Of a stretch of DNA of 63,264 bases, positions 1 to 7,924 are shown piece by piece. This DNA comes from a virus. Below the pieces are notes generated by a model. The model was not told where the DNA came from. It made no database searches and was given only the letters and a program-made list of their open reading frames with translations. The position numbers and the translations under genes were made by a program. Position 1 is the first letter of the stretch. Each line of letters starts with the position of its first letter. The stretch spans positions 1 through 63,264 of IMG/VR virus record IMGVR_UViG_3300027763_000002; one strand, written 5' to 3'.

Positions 1-127
1 ACGTATCGGAGTTGATGTGGCCAAAACCATGCAGCAGCAGGAACACCAGACCAAGCAGAAGTTCGCTGACCATGCTCACCAGAAGGACAGCGCGGTTCTG
101 CAGCATATGATCCAGCAGGTTCAGCAG
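1..127. repeat. Terminal 127-bp direct repeat (copy 1), circular-assembly overlap
   Basis: These 127 bases are identical to 63138-63264. The exact length matches a common assembler k-mer, and the portal reading frame continues smoothly when the two copies are merged. I read this as the overlap of a circular contig rather than a true phage terminal repeat. It is compatible with circularly permuted packaged DNA, but the sequence alone does not prove that. Confidence 0.9.
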
Positions 128-202
128 CAGGCACAGGCTCAACAAGCCCCACAGGCCCCTCCTGAAGCCCCACAAGCTCCTACTGAAGAGGCCCCTGAAT
201 GA
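1..202 (+). CDS. Portal protein, C-terminal end (continues from 63264)
   Basis: This is the last part of the portal gene that begins at 60718 and crosses the contig join. The frame opens at base 2 and ends with TGA at 200-202. The encoded tail is rich in Gln, Ala and Pro, which is typical of a low-complexity portal C-terminus. It is not a separate gene: the apparent GTG start at 17 falls inside the portal frame. The next gene starts at 199 and overlaps the stop. Confidence 0.9.
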   Translation, partial: RIGVDVAKTMQQQEHQTKQKFADHAHQKDSAVLQHMIQQVQQQAQAQQAPQAPPEAPQAPTEEAPE

Positions 203-396
203 GCCACGACCTTGTAACGTACCTCCTCAAGAAGGTACGCGAAGAAATTGCCGCAGTCGAAACAAGCCTCGCTCGCGGCGGTGCAAAGGACTTTGCCGAG
301 TACAAATACTCATGCGGCACGGTCCAAGGGTTGAACAAGACCCTGAGCATGTTGCTCGAACTTGAAAAACGTATGGAGATCGATAGCGATGACTGA
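199..396 (+). CDS. Hypothetical protein, 65 aa
   Basis: A small, mostly helical protein with no family I recognise. Its ATG overlaps the portal stop (ATGA) and its own stop overlaps the start of the co-chaperonin gene by 8 bases, so it is translated as part of the head operon. A charged N-terminal helix is followed by a Leu-rich helix and an acidic end (DSDD). The position suggests a small head-assembly or packaging accessory protein, but that is inference. Confidence 0.75.
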   Translation: MSHDLVTYLLKKVREEIAAVETSLARGGAKDFAEYKYSCGTVQGLNKTLSMLLELEKRMEIDSDD

Positions 397-799
397 CCTG
401 TTCCTCGGCACAAACCCCGATGATCCAAGTATCGTGACTGAACTACCCGCCTCTGATGAACAGAAGGCAAAACAGCTACCAGACCCCTCAGGCTATCGCA
501 TCCTATGCGCTATCCCCGAGATCGAACGTAAGACCGAAGGGGGCATCCTGAAGGCGGATATCACCGTCTCCAACGAAGAGCTTCTGACCTCAGTGCTCTT
601 TGTGGTCAAGATTGGCCCTGACGCCTTCAAGGATGAGAAGCGCTTCCCCAGCGGACCATGGTGCAAAGAGGGTGACTTCATCCTGACGCGACCCCACGCG
701 GGCACACGGGTAAAAATCCATGGGCGAGAGTTCCGTCTAATCAATGACGATAGCGTTGAGGCTGTCGTTGAAGACCCCCGTGGCGTTAGCCGCGCATAA
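389..799 (+). CDS. GroES-like co-chaperonin (Cpn10 fold)
   Basis: The 136-residue protein shows the Cpn10 pattern: a P-x-G-x-R-I-L opening strand, then E-x-K-T-E-G-G-I-L leading into the mobile loop, a VxKIGPDAF strand, and a late GDFILTRPHAGTRVKI block. GroES-like viral proteins replace or modify host GroES so that GroEL can fold capsid subunits, as T4 gp31 does. The ATG at 389 is preferred over a TTG at 362, because the latter would lie deep in the upstream gene. No GroEL gene is present, so it would need the host chaperonin. It sits directly before the scaffold, which fits a role in capsid folding. Confidence 0.8.
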   Translation: MTDLFLGTNPDDPSIVTELPASDEQKAKQLPDPSGYRILCAIPEIERKTEGGILKADITVSNEELLTSVLFVVKIGPDAFKDEKRFPSGPWCKEGDFILTRPHAGTRVKIHGREFRLINDDSVEAVVEDPRGVSRA

Positions 800-811
800 A
801 GGAGAGAGATC

Positions 812-1720
812 ATGGCCGAAGTTAATGACGACGACTTCGAATTCGAAGTTGAAGGTGTCGAGATCGACATCGATGTAGAGGACGACACTCCCGCCGAAGA
901 CCGTAATCGGCAGCCTCTACCCCAAGAGATCGTGGACGAGCTCGAGGCTGACGAGCTGGAAGACTATTCTGATAAGGTGAAGACCCGCCTTAAGCAGATG
1001 AAGAAGGTCTGGCACGACGAGCGCCGTGCCCGTGAAGCCGCCCAGCGCGAGCAGAACGAGGCTATCTCTGCCGCACAGCGCATGATGCAGGAGAACCAAC
1101 AGCTTCGCCAGTCCTTGGTGCGGGGTGAGGGTACGCTCATCAAGAGCTTCCAGCAGTCTACAAGTATCGAGCTAGAGACGGCTCGACGCGAGTTTAAGGA
1201 AGCCTATGAAAGCGGTGACGCAGACAAGCTGGTAGCAGCGCAGGAGCATCTACAAGATGTCCAACGGCGTATCTCCCAACTAAAGTCCTATAAGCCTACT
1301 TTACAAGCTGCAGAACAGCCGGTACAGAATATTCAGCAGCCGGTAGTAGCACCGACTTTGGACAGCAAAACGAGGGCGTGGCAAGAGCGCAATTCGTGGT
1401 GGGGTTCAGACCCGGAGATGACTGCCTCGGCACTTGGGCTTCACCAAAAGCTCGAGCAGCAACACGGTAACGGCTATGTCGGTACCGACGAGTATTGGTC
1501 GTCCATCGACACAACGATGCGGCGCAGGTTCCCCGAGTACTTCGGTGGGGCCGAAACCAGAGCACCTCGTGCTGGTAAATCAGCCACGGTGGTTGCACCT
1601 GCTTCGCGCAGCACATCTTCCAAAAAAATTGTGCTTAGTCAGTCTCAGGTCAATTTGGCCAAGAAGCTGGGTATCACTCCTGAACAATATGCTCGGGAAT
1701 TTGCAAAGAGTAAGGGTTAA
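812..1720 (+). CDS. Scaffolding protein (putative)
   Basis: 302 residues. The N-terminus is extremely acidic (runs of Asp and Glu over the first 55 residues). A long charged coiled coil follows (about 60-165), then a Pro/Gln linker and a basic C-terminus rich in Ser, Ala and Lys. This layout, and the place between portal/co-chaperonin and the major capsid gene, is typical of phage scaffolds. GGAGAGAG lies just upstream of the ATG. No protease motif is visible, so I do not call a fused prohead protease. Confidence 0.7.
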   Translation: MAEVNDDDFEFEVEGVEIDIDVEDDTPAEDRNRQPLPQEIVDELEADELEDYSDKVKTRLKQMKKVWHDERRAREAAQREQNEAISAAQRMMQENQQLRQSLVRGEGTLIKSFQQSTSIELETARREFKEAYESGDADKLVAAQEHLQDVQRRISQLKSYKPTLQAAEQPVQNIQQPVVAPTLDSKTRAWQERNSWWGSDPEMTASALGLHQKLEQQHGNGYVGTDEYWSSIDTTMRRRFPEYFGGAETRAPRAGKSATVVAPASRSTSSKKIVLSQSQVNLAKKLGITPEQYAREFAKSKG

Positions 1721-1725
1721 TCACC

Positions 1726-2175
1726 ATGTCAGAAGCCAGAATTTCACGTGAACTAGACACTCGGGCCACGTTCGAGCGTCCTAAATCTTGGCAACCCGCC
1801 TCACTGCTGCCAGAGCCGGATAAACAACCCGGTTATGCGTACCGTTGGGTTCGTGTCTCGTCCTTAGGGCAGTCCGATCCAACAAACCTCTCATCCAAGC
1901 TCCGCGAAGGATGGGAAGCAGTTCGTGTCGAGGAACAGCCAAAGTTTCAGATGCTGGTCGATCCGAATAGCCGGTTCAAAGACAATATCGAAGTCGCAGG
2001 TTTGCTCCTTTGCAAGGTCCCTACAGAGTTCATGGAACAACGTACGGCCCACTTCAATAAAGCAGCCCAAGGCCAGATCGAGTCAGTAGACAACAATTTC
2101 ATGCGAGAGAACGACCCCCGTATGCCCCTCTTTAGGGAACGGAAGTCGACCTCCTCGTTCGGCAAAGGCAAATAA
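1726..2175 (+). CDS. Hypothetical head-cluster protein, 149 aa
   Basis: Not recognised. The protein is soluble and has an R-x-E-LDTR start, a Trp/Pro-rich central part and a basic Ser/Lys/Gly end. It lies five bases after the scaffold and 15 bases before the next structural gene, so it is clearly part of the capsid operon. It may be a minor head or scaffold accessory protein. Confidence 0.7.
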   Translation: MSEARISRELDTRATFERPKSWQPASLLPEPDKQPGYAYRWVRVSSLGQSDPTNLSSKLREGWEAVRVEEQPKFQMLVDPNSRFKDNIEVAGLLLCKVPTEFMEQRTAHFNKAAQGQIESVDNNFMRENDPRMPLFRERKSTSSFGKGK

Positions 2176-2190
2176 GCTAGGAGCTTATAA

Positions 2191-3030
2191 ATGGCATATC
2201 CTGTTATTCCATCTCCATATGGCCTGCTTCCGCAGAACCTGCTTGGTGGTCAGGTATTTTCGGGTTCCACCCGTGAATATCCCATTCAGTTCGGTTACAA
2301 CACGAACATCTTCTATGGTGACTTCGTGCAGCTGTCGCGTGGCTTCGTTAACCGTGCAGCGGTCTCGACCGGTACCGGTTTGAACCAAACTGTCGGTATC
2401 TTCCTTGGTTGTTCGTTCACGAACCCTGTCACCAAGCAGAAGACCTTCACGCAATATTGGCCTGCGGGTACCCTTTCGGGTGATGCCGTGGCTATCGTCT
2501 CTGACGACCCAGACGCCGTATTCAAGGCTGTGGTGTGCTCTTCGGGCACGACCGTCGCTTCGGGTGCGTTCGCCATGATTGGTCAGAACGTCTCGGCTAT
2601 CAACAACGCCTCGGGTTCCTTGATTACGGGTAACTCTAAGAACGCTGTTCTGGCCCCTACTGCCACTCCTGTCACCACCACTCTGCCACTGCGCATCATC
2701 GACGTCGTTAAGGACACCGCTGTTTCGCTTGGTACGGTTGTTTGGTCTGCGGGTACCTCCACCCTGACTGTCGGTGCGCTTCCAAACGCCCTTCCAGTTG
2801 GTACGGACGTGGCCATCCTCGGCACCAACGGCCTTCTGGCCCGTACTGGTTCCTTCGTGGCCACTGCCGCTGCGGCGGGTGATACCTCGATTGTTCTGAA
2901 CCAAGCCCCAACCTTCACCATTGGCTCTGGCAACATCGGTACGACTGTCGTGCTGACCCAGTACCCAGAAGTGTTGGTCAAGCTCCAGTTCGGCGCACAC
3001 CAGTACTATTCCGCCACCGGCAACGCCTAA
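2191..3030 (+). CDS. Putative virion structural or head decoration protein, 279 aa
   Basis: Rich in Gly, Ser, Thr, Val and Ala with very few charged residues, consistent with an all-beta capsid surface protein. The N-terminus (MAYPVIPSPYGLLPQNLLGG) is followed by repeated short hydrophobic strands. It lies directly upstream of the major capsid gene with a 19-base gap, the usual place for a decoration or stabilisation protein. A long minus-strand frame antiparallel to it is only a compositional shadow. Confidence 0.65.
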   Translation: MAYPVIPSPYGLLPQNLLGGQVFSGSTREYPIQFGYNTNIFYGDFVQLSRGFVNRAAVSTGTGLNQTVGIFLGCSFTNPVTKQKTFTQYWPAGTLSGDAVAIVSDDPDAVFKAVVCSSGTTVASGAFAMIGQNVSAINNASGSLITGNSKNAVLAPTATPVTTTLPLRIIDVVKDTAVSLGTVVWSAGTSTLTVGALPNALPVGTDVAILGTNGLLARTGSFVATAAAAGDTSIVLNQAPTFTIGSGNIGTTVVLTQYPEVLVKLQFGAHQYYSATGNA

Positions 3031-3049
3031 CTCTGGGAGTTATTAAGAA

Positions 3050-3961
3050 ATGGCTATTTCACGCGCACAACTTCTGAAGGAACTGCTCCCCGGCCTGAAC
3101 GCTTTGTTCGGTCTGGAGTACAATCGCTACGGCGAGGAACACAAAGAACTTTTCGACATCGAAAGCTCTGAGCGTTCCTTCGAAGAAGAGACCAAGCTGT
3201 CGGGCTTCTCGGCTGCTCCGGTCAAGACCGAAGGTGGTGCTATTGCCTATGATAACGGGCAAGAAGCATTCACCGCTCGATACAACCACGAAACCATCGC
3301 TCTAGGCTTCAGCCTGACCGAAGAAGCCATCGAGGACAACCTCTATGACTCTCTCTCGGCTCGCTACACCAAGGCGCTGGCTCGTGCCATGTCCTATACC
3401 AAGCAGGTCAAGGGCGCTGGCGTTCTGAACAACGGCTTCAACGCTAACTTCGTTGGTGGCGATGGTCAGCCTCTGTTCAGCACCGCGCACCCGCTGGTCT
3501 CTGGCGACGTCAACTCGAACACGCAAGCCACTGTGGCCGACCTGAACGAGACTTCGCTGGAAGCCGCTGTGATCCAGATCGCAGCATGGACTGACGAGCG
3601 TTCGCTCTTGATCGCTGCAAAGCCCAAGAAGCTCATTATCCCACCCGCGCTGATGTTTGTCGCCACCCGCTTGCTGGAAACCAGCCTGCGCGTTGGTACC
3701 ACGGACAACGACATCAACGCCCTGAAGAACAACGGGTCGATCCCTGAGGGTTATGCGGTGAACCACTTCATCACCGACACCAACTCTTGGTACCTGACCA
3801 CGGACGTTCCTAATGGTATGAAGCACTTTGTTCGTACTCCATTGTCAACTGGCATGGACGGCGACTTCGACACCGGAAATGTTCGGTATAAGGCCCGTGA
3901 GCGTTATAGCTTCGGCTGGTCCGATCCTCTGGGTATGTTCGGTTCTCCCGGCGGTTCGTAA
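3050..3961 (+). CDS. Major capsid protein (Mu gpT-like HK97 fold)
   Basis: 303 residues. The G-D-G-Q-P-L-F-S-T-A-H-P block (about 141-152) and the later W-x-T-D-E-R and P-x-x-L-M-F-V-A patterns are typical of the Mu-like gpT/HK97 capsid family. Gly-Ala-rich stretches and an acidic, helical N-terminus agree. It is followed by a perfect GC-rich hairpin with four Ts (3991-4020), as expected for a highly transcribed capsid gene. There is no obvious N-terminal delta domain, which fits a separate scaffold. Confidence 0.85.
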   Translation: MAISRAQLLKELLPGLNALFGLEYNRYGEEHKELFDIESSERSFEEETKLSGFSAAPVKTEGGAIAYDNGQEAFTARYNHETIALGFSLTEEAIEDNLYDSLSARYTKALARAMSYTKQVKGAGVLNNGFNANFVGGDGQPLFSTAHPLVSGDVNSNTQATVADLNETSLEAAVIQIAAWTDERSLLIAAKPKKLIIPPALMFVATRLLETSLRVGTTDNDINALKNNGSIPEGYAVNHFITDTNSWYLTTDVPNGMKHFVRTPLSTGMDGDFDTGNVRYKARERYSFGWSDPLGMFGSPGGS

Positions 3962-3990
3962 TACGATCCACTAGGACTAACGAAATAGAG

Positions 3991-4020
3991 GGGGAAGGGG
4001 TGCAAACCTCTTCCCCTTTT
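3991..4020 (+). terminator. Intrinsic terminator after the capsid gene
   Basis: GGGGAAGGGG (3991-4000) pairs with CCTCTTCCCC (4007-4016), with one G-U pair, around a six-base loop. TTTT follows at 4017-4020. It lies 30 bases after the capsid stop and should stop, or partly stop, rightward transcription. Confidence 0.85.
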
Positions 4021-4061
4021 CTATGGGCTGTGCTAGCTCTTACGTACCTAGTGATAAACCA

Positions 4062-4102
4062 ACCCGCTGACTGTCTAGGCAGACTTCCTCAAGACAGCGG
4101 GT
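4062..4102 (+). promoter_or_regulatory. Structured leader before gene 4121
   Basis: ACCCGCTG (4062-4069) can pair with CAGCGGGT (4095-4102). Inside it, GTCT (4073-4076) can pair with AGAC (4081-4084). Alternatively CTGTCT (4071-4076) can pair with AGACAG (4092-4097), which would exclude the first outer stem in part. It lies between the capsid terminator and the next start codon. It may stabilise or time the downstream message; no protein-binding site is recognised. Confidence 0.45.
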
Positions 4103-4120
4103 GCAGATAGAGGATATGTT

Positions 4121-4624
4121 ATGGGTACTTCAACCTTCTCCGGACCACTGCGTTCGGGTACCGTTCGTTTCGGCACGCTCGCCTCTGGCTTGAACACGGG
4201 TCTTCCCGTCCTGACCCAGACCGCCACCGTGCCTTTCGGCGTGATGCTGACGTCTCCAGCGGCCCAGCGCCTCTTCGTGCTCCCAGCGGGCTCCAAGATT
4301 GTTCGCTTCACCGTCGAGAAGACGGTCGCCATTGCTGGTGGTTCGGTCTCTGCCGTGAACGCCACGTTCGGTACGGCTGGCTCTGCCAACGCCTACTCGA
4401 CCACGCTAGACATCGGTCTGACGACCGCCCAGACGGCTCGCGCCACCTTGGACGCGGCTCTGGTGTCCTCGGCTACTAACAACATCGGTACGGTCGATGT
4501 GCCTGTCTTCGGCACCTTCACGGCTGGTACCGGCAACCCGACCTCGGGTTCGGCTGTTGTGACCATTGAGTACATCCAGCGTCTTGCTAACGGTGCATCT
4601 TCGCCAGCCCCCTCTAACGTCTAA
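4121..4624 (+). CDS. Putative virion structural protein, 167 aa
   Basis: Thr-, Ser-, Ala- and Gly-rich with alternating hydrophobic strands and a flexible Pro-rich C-terminus, as in capsid decoration proteins. No family is recognised. It is the first gene after the capsid terminator and has AGAGGAT upstream of its ATG. Confidence 0.65.
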   Translation: MGTSTFSGPLRSGTVRFGTLASGLNTGLPVLTQTATVPFGVMLTSPAAQRLFVLPAGSKIVRFTVEKTVAIAGGSVSAVNATFGTAGSANAYSTTLDIGLTTAQTARATLDAALVSSATNNIGTVDVPVFGTFTAGTGNPTSGSAVVTIEYIQRLANGASSPAPSNV

Positions 4625-4638
4625 GTTAGGGGTCAGCG

Positions 4639-4926
4639 ATGGCTATGCAAACTGACGTTAAAAATATCCGTGCAACTGCTTCGGCGCAGCTGCTTCCGAC
4701 CAACCAGCGCACTCGTGTGAAGGGGATGATCATCACTTCCTTGGGTACGACGGTAGCATCGGTTCAGCTTAGATCAGGGGGTTCTAGTGGGACTATTCTG
4801 ATTGAACTCGACATGCCCGCTACAGGGGCGTTTCACAGCACGTTAATCCCCGGTGAGGGTGTACTGTTCACCAACGGCGTCTATGCAACATTGACGAACT
4901 GCTACATCTCAATGTTTTACGGGTAA
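4639..4926 (+). CDS. Putative virion structural protein, 95 aa
   Basis: A small beta-rich protein (strands such as GMIITSL, ASVQLRS, TILIELDM). It has no recognised family. It follows gene 4121 by 14 bases and is followed closely by a membrane protein gene, so it belongs to the same head/tail operon. Confidence 0.6.
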   Translation: MAMQTDVKNIRATASAQLLPTNQRTRVKGMIITSLGTTVASVQLRSGGSSGTILIELDMPATGAFHSTLIPGEGVLFTNGVYATLTNCYISMFYG

Positions 4927-4933
4927 GGGCCTC

Positions 4934-5128
4934 ATGGAAGATCATCCCGACATCCTTAAGCCAATGCTAGATGTGTTTTCGATAGCCACTGTAGTAGGGA
5001 CGCTTAGCAATATGTTACCTGCCGCAGCCGCAGCTTTCAGTATCGTGTGGTCGTTAATCCGCATCTATGAGACCAAGACCGTGCAAGGCTGGCTCCATAA
5101 ATGGCGCTCGAACAAGAAGGAAATTTAG
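4934..5128 (+). CDS. Small membrane protein, class II holin-like
   Basis: 64 residues with one hydrophobic region (about 15-43: IATVVGTL, LPAAAAAFSIVWSLI) and a strongly basic tail (HKWRSNKKEI). This resembles T7 gp17.5-type class II holins in size and layout. It is remote from the endolysin, and a second holin candidate lies inside the lysis cassette at 10179, so it could instead be an ejection-related membrane protein. Confidence 0.6.
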   Translation: MEDHPDILKPMLDVFSIATVVGTLSNMLPAAAAAFSIVWSLIRIYETKTVQGWLHKWRSNKKEI

Positions 5129-5129
5129 T

Positions 5130-5483
5130 ATGACCTCTCCAGTGATGCCTGCCCAAACTCTTCCACCTCGCCCTATGCCTGCTGCTGCTGCTCCTGCCCC
5201 TGCTCGCCCTGCAGGCCCTAATCCAGCACAGATGGCCGCTATGGCCGCTGCTCGTAAGCAAGCTATGGGTGGCGTAGGCCCCCGTCGCGCTGAGGGCGGT
5301 CCAGTCAAAGCCAAGAAGTACGCTAAGGGTGGGGCTATCTCCACTGGCGGCTCCAAGGGCACGACGATGAAGACCACCGTCAAACGTCAGTTTACGCTGG
5401 CTAAGGCCAAGGGTTCGCCCAGTGCAGCTAGCCGTGGTGATGGTTGCGCCCAGCGGGGTCGCACGAAGGCTAAGATTGTCTAA
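5130..5483 (+). CDS. Small basic protein with YAKGG motif
   Basis: 117 residues from the ATG one base after the previous stop; a longer frame upstream is not needed. It has a Pro/Ala-rich N-terminus, then KKYAKGGAIS, and ends RGDGCAQRGRTKAKIV. Very Lys/Arg rich and low complexity. It is one of a run of related small basic proteins between 5130 and 8331. They may be internal DNA-associated or cement proteins; function is unknown. Confidence 0.7.
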   Translation: MTSPVMPAQTLPPRPMPAAAAPAPARPAGPNPAQMAAMAAARKQAMGGVGPRRAEGGPVKAKKYAKGGAISTGGSKGTTMKTTVKRQFTLAKAKGSPSAASRGDGCAQRGRTKAKIV

Positions 5484-5737
5484 TGGCTAAGTCTCCTGCT
5501 TGGACGCGCAAAGAAGGGAAGAACCCTAAGGGCGGCTTGAACGCCAAGGGTCGAGCTTCTTACAATAAGGCCAACCCCGGCAAGCCGGGGCTGAAGGCTC
5601 CGCAGCCTGAGGGTGGCTCCCGTAAGAAGTCCTTCTGTGCGCGGATGAGCGGTATGAAGAAGAAATTGACGAGTGCTAAGACCGCTAATGACCCGAATAG
5701 CCGGATCAATAAGTCTTTGAGAGCATGGAAGTGTTGA
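5483..5737 (+). CDS. Small basic protein, 84 aa
   Basis: Lys/Gly/Asn-rich, starting MAKSPAWTRKEGKNPKGGLN, a pattern seen in DNA-binding or internal phage head proteins. It overlaps the previous stop by one base. A C-terminal SGMKKKLTS segment precedes a short helix. Function is unknown; it is part of the basic-protein group. Confidence 0.65.
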   Translation: MAKSPAWTRKEGKNPKGGLNAKGRASYNKANPGKPGLKAPQPEGGSRKKSFCARMSGMKKKLTSAKTANDPNSRINKSLRAWKC

Positions 5738-5738
5738 G

Positions 5739-6038
5739 ATGAAAAAGCCTAAGATTTCTCCTAAGAAGGTCATGATGGCTATGATGGCCAAGAAGGCCGC
5801 GTCTTCTCCACGGGATATGCCTCCTATGGGTGGCGCTGGTCGTCCTCCTGTACCCGCCATGGGCGGGATGAAGAAGGGTGGCACCGCGAAGGATATGCCA
5901 AAAGCCAAAGAGATGGGCTCCATGGGCCTAAAGAAGGGCGGCGCTTCCAAGAAGATGGCCATGGGCGGTAAGGCCGGATGCTACGCTCGTGGTGGCGGTG
6001 TCGAAGCCAAGGGCAAGACCAAAGGGAAGTTCGTGTAA
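5739..6038 (+). CDS. Small basic Met/Lys/Gly-rich protein, 99 aa
   Basis: Repetitive sequence: MMAMMAKK, PPMGGAGRPP and KKGG repeats, ending CYARGGGVEAKGKTKGKFV. The last residues match the ends of genes 5130 and 6038 (G-K-T-K/R-G-K/R-hydrophobic-hydrophobic). Its stop overlaps the next ATG (TAATG). Confidence 0.65.
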   Translation: MKKPKISPKKVMMAMMAKKAASSPRDMPPMGGAGRPPVPAMGGMKKGGTAKDMPKAKEMGSMGLKKGGASKKMAMGGKAGCYARGGGVEAKGKTKGKFV

Positions 6039-6481
6039 TGGCCAAAGACGATAAGCTCCCCGATGCAAAGAAGTATGGGGACAAAAACTGGGACCGTGCG
6101 CAGTTCAAAAATAGCAAAGCGTTCTGGGCTAAGGCTGATAGCGCTGATAAGTCTTTTTATAAGGCCTATGATATGGCCGACGCTTATTATGGCCGCGATA
6201 AAGCCGAGAAGGTTCGAAAAGCCTTAGGTTCCGATGCTGGGGCAGATTTGCCGACAGACAAAGATATCAGCGATACTGCCGCTGGGGCAAAGCGCTTTAA
6301 GGATAAGGTGCTAGAGGACTCAGCAGCAGGGCGAAAGCAGCTCGTTGATAGCTATAATACCCGTGGATACGCCAAGGGCGGTAAGGTCAAAAAGATGGCC
6401 AAAGGCGGCTCTGTCTCTTCGGCCTCTAAACGTGCCGATGGTTGCGCCACCAAGGGCAAGACCAGAGGAAGATTTATATGA
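6038..6481 (+). CDS. Basic protein with GYAKGG and RADGCA C-terminal motif, 147 aa
   Basis: The start at 6038 (MAKDDKLPDAKKYGDKNWDR) overlaps the previous stop and is preferred over an upstream in-frame start. A charged helical N-terminal 110 residues is followed by YAKGGKVKKMAKGG and a SSASKRADGCATKGKTRGRF tail, the clearest copy of the motif shared in this group. Function is unknown; co-linear with virion genes. Confidence 0.7.
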   Translation: MAKDDKLPDAKKYGDKNWDRAQFKNSKAFWAKADSADKSFYKAYDMADAYYGRDKAEKVRKALGSDAGADLPTDKDISDTAAGAKRFKDKVLEDSAAGRKQLVDSYNTRGYAKGGKVKKMAKGGSVSSASKRADGCATKGKTRGRFI

Positions 6482-6756
6482 TAGCCTCTCGGGGAATGGG
6501 GGATATCAACCCCAAGAAGAAGCCCCGGAATACGACTGTCAGTCAGTCTCCCGACCCTAAGAACGCCAAGGGCTTCGCTAAGGGCGGGAACTGGATTAAG
6601 GGTGCCATCAAGAAGCCCGGAGCTCTTCGATCTGCTCTCGGTGCCAAGAAGGGCGAGCCTATCCCTGCTAAGAAACTGGCAGCGGCAGCTAAGAAACCGG
6701 GTAAACTAGGACAGCGGGCACGGTTCGCTGAGGTCCTGAAAGGCTTTAAGAAGTGA
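6478..6756 (+). CDS. Basic protein with FAKGG motif, 92 aa
   Basis: Starts by ATGA overlap with the previous stop. It contains NAKGFAKGGNWIKGAIKK and many Lys, Ala and Gly residues. It belongs to the same basic small-protein set; function is unknown. The next gene begins with a GTG overlapping its stop. Confidence 0.65.
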   Translation: MIASRGMGDINPKKKPRNTTVSQSPDPKNAKGFAKGGNWIKGAIKKPGALRSALGAKKGEPIPAKKLAAAAKKPGKLGQRARFAEVLKGFKK

Positions 6757-7466
6757 CCACGAGTGGCACTAGCACGTTCAATCTGAACCTCAACGAGCTT
6801 GTTGAGGAAGCGTTCGAGCGTTGCGGTGCCGAGCTTCGGACTGGTTATGACCTAAAGACTGCTCGCCGCAGCCTCAACCTCCTGACCATCGAATGGGCTA
6901 ACAGGGGCATCAACCTATGGACCATCGAGTCCGGGTCGATCCCTCTGGTGCAGGGGCAGGCTACCTACACGCTGCCAATCGACACCATCGACCTTATCGA
7001 TCACGTCGTACGCACAAGCCCCGGCACGACCAGCCAAGTTGATATTAATATCAGTAGGATCAGCATTGATACCTACTCGTCGATCCCTAACAAGACGGCG
7101 CAGGGTCGCCCTATCCAAATCTGGGTGAACCGTCAGAGCGGCGCTACCTACCCGACCACGGGTGTAGCTTACCCTAGTGTGACCATCTGGCCTACCCCGA
7201 ACCAGAGCAGCTATTACACGCTGGTCTACTGGCGTCTGCGCCGCATCCAAGATGCTGGCACGGGTGTGACAACGCAGGACATACCCTTCCGCTTTCTTCC
7301 GTGCATGGTCGCTGGACTGGCCTACTATCTGTCCTTGAAGCTCCCTGATGGGCTGAACCGCACCCAGATGCTGAAGGCCATGTACGACGAAGCGTGGCAG
7401 CAAGCCGCCGACGAGGACCGCGATAAGGCTTCATTGCGTATCGCCCCTCGCATCTCCTTGTACTAG
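6753..7466 (+). CDS. Head-tail adaptor, SU10/P22 gp4-like
   Basis: 237 residues starting at a GTG that overlaps the previous stop (GTGA). The N-terminal helix pair (ELVEEAFERCG, KTARRSLNLLTIEWANRG), the middle beta part with TYTLP and WPTPN, and the C-terminal LPDGLNRTQMLKAMYDEAW helix are typical of SU10-type adaptor proteins that dock on the portal. A second adaptor-like gene is at 8335; the two would form successive rings or arose by duplication. Confidence 0.7.
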   Translation: MTTSGTSTFNLNLNELVEEAFERCGAELRTGYDLKTARRSLNLLTIEWANRGINLWTIESGSIPLVQGQATYTLPIDTIDLIDHVVRTSPGTTSQVDINISRISIDTYSSIPNKTAQGRPIQIWVNRQSGATYPTTGVAYPSVTIWPTPNQSSYYTLVYWRLRRIQDAGTGVTTQDIPFRFLPCMVAGLAYYLSLKLPDGLNRTQMLKAMYDEAWQQAADEDRDKASLRIAPRISLY

Positions 7467-7475
7467 GAGGGTGAC

Positions 7476-7913
7476 ATGCCGACAAAGTTTGCCTCTGGCA
7501 AGAAAGCGATCTCCGAGTGTGACCGCTGCGGTTTCCGCTACCCGCTGAAGCGTCTACGTTCATTGGTCATCAAGACCAAGGTTACGAATATCCTCGTATG
7601 CCCAACCTGTTGGGAGCCGGATCAGCCACAACTGCAGCTAGGGATGTACCCGGTCAATGACCCTCAAGCCCTGCGTAACCCACGTCCAGACACGAGCTAC
7701 TACCAGTCAGGGCCAACAGGCCTGCAAATCTTCACGAACAACCCTCCAAACCCCAATGCTAAGCTGGCCTATGGATACCCTTCAGATGGTAGCCGTATTA
7801 TCCAGTGGGGCTGGAACCCTGTGGGGTTGTTTAATCCTTTGGCTTTTCCTGATCTTCCAAATACGCTAGTAGGAGAAGGTGCCATTGGCACCGTCACCGT
7901 GAACATAACCTAG
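7476..7913 (+). CDS. Zinc-finger-like virion protein, 145 aa
   Basis: Four cysteines form two CxxC pairs (CDRCGF at about 14-19, CPTCW at about 43-47), suggesting a zinc ribbon. A conserved-looking YPVNDPQALRNPRPD segment and a long Pro/Gly/Asn tail follow. It has a strong AGGAGGGTGAC leader. It lies between two adaptor genes, so I infer a head-completion or tail-interface role. The family name is not known to me. Confidence 0.6.
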   Translation: MPTKFASGKKAISECDRCGFRYPLKRLRSLVIKTKVTNILVCPTCWEPDQPQLQLGMYPVNDPQALRNPRPDTSYYQSGPTGLQIFTNNPPNPNAKLAYGYPSDGSRIIQWGWNPVGLFNPLAFPDLPNTLVGEGAIGTVTVNIT

Positions 7914-7924
7914 GAGACCGTGTA

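Noticed and set aside
1-127. True direct terminal repeat of the phage
   Set aside because: 127 bases is a typical assembler overlap and lies inside the portal gene; real terminal repeats are usually longer and outside late genes. Only read data could decide.
17-202. Separate gene starting at GTG 17
   Set aside because: It is the in-frame C-terminal end of the portal, which crosses the contig join.
2185-3000. Long minus-strand frame (271 codons) opposite the structural gene
   Set aside because: Composition is Arg/Gly/Thr-rich and non-protein-like, and the plus-strand gene has a clear place in the head operon.
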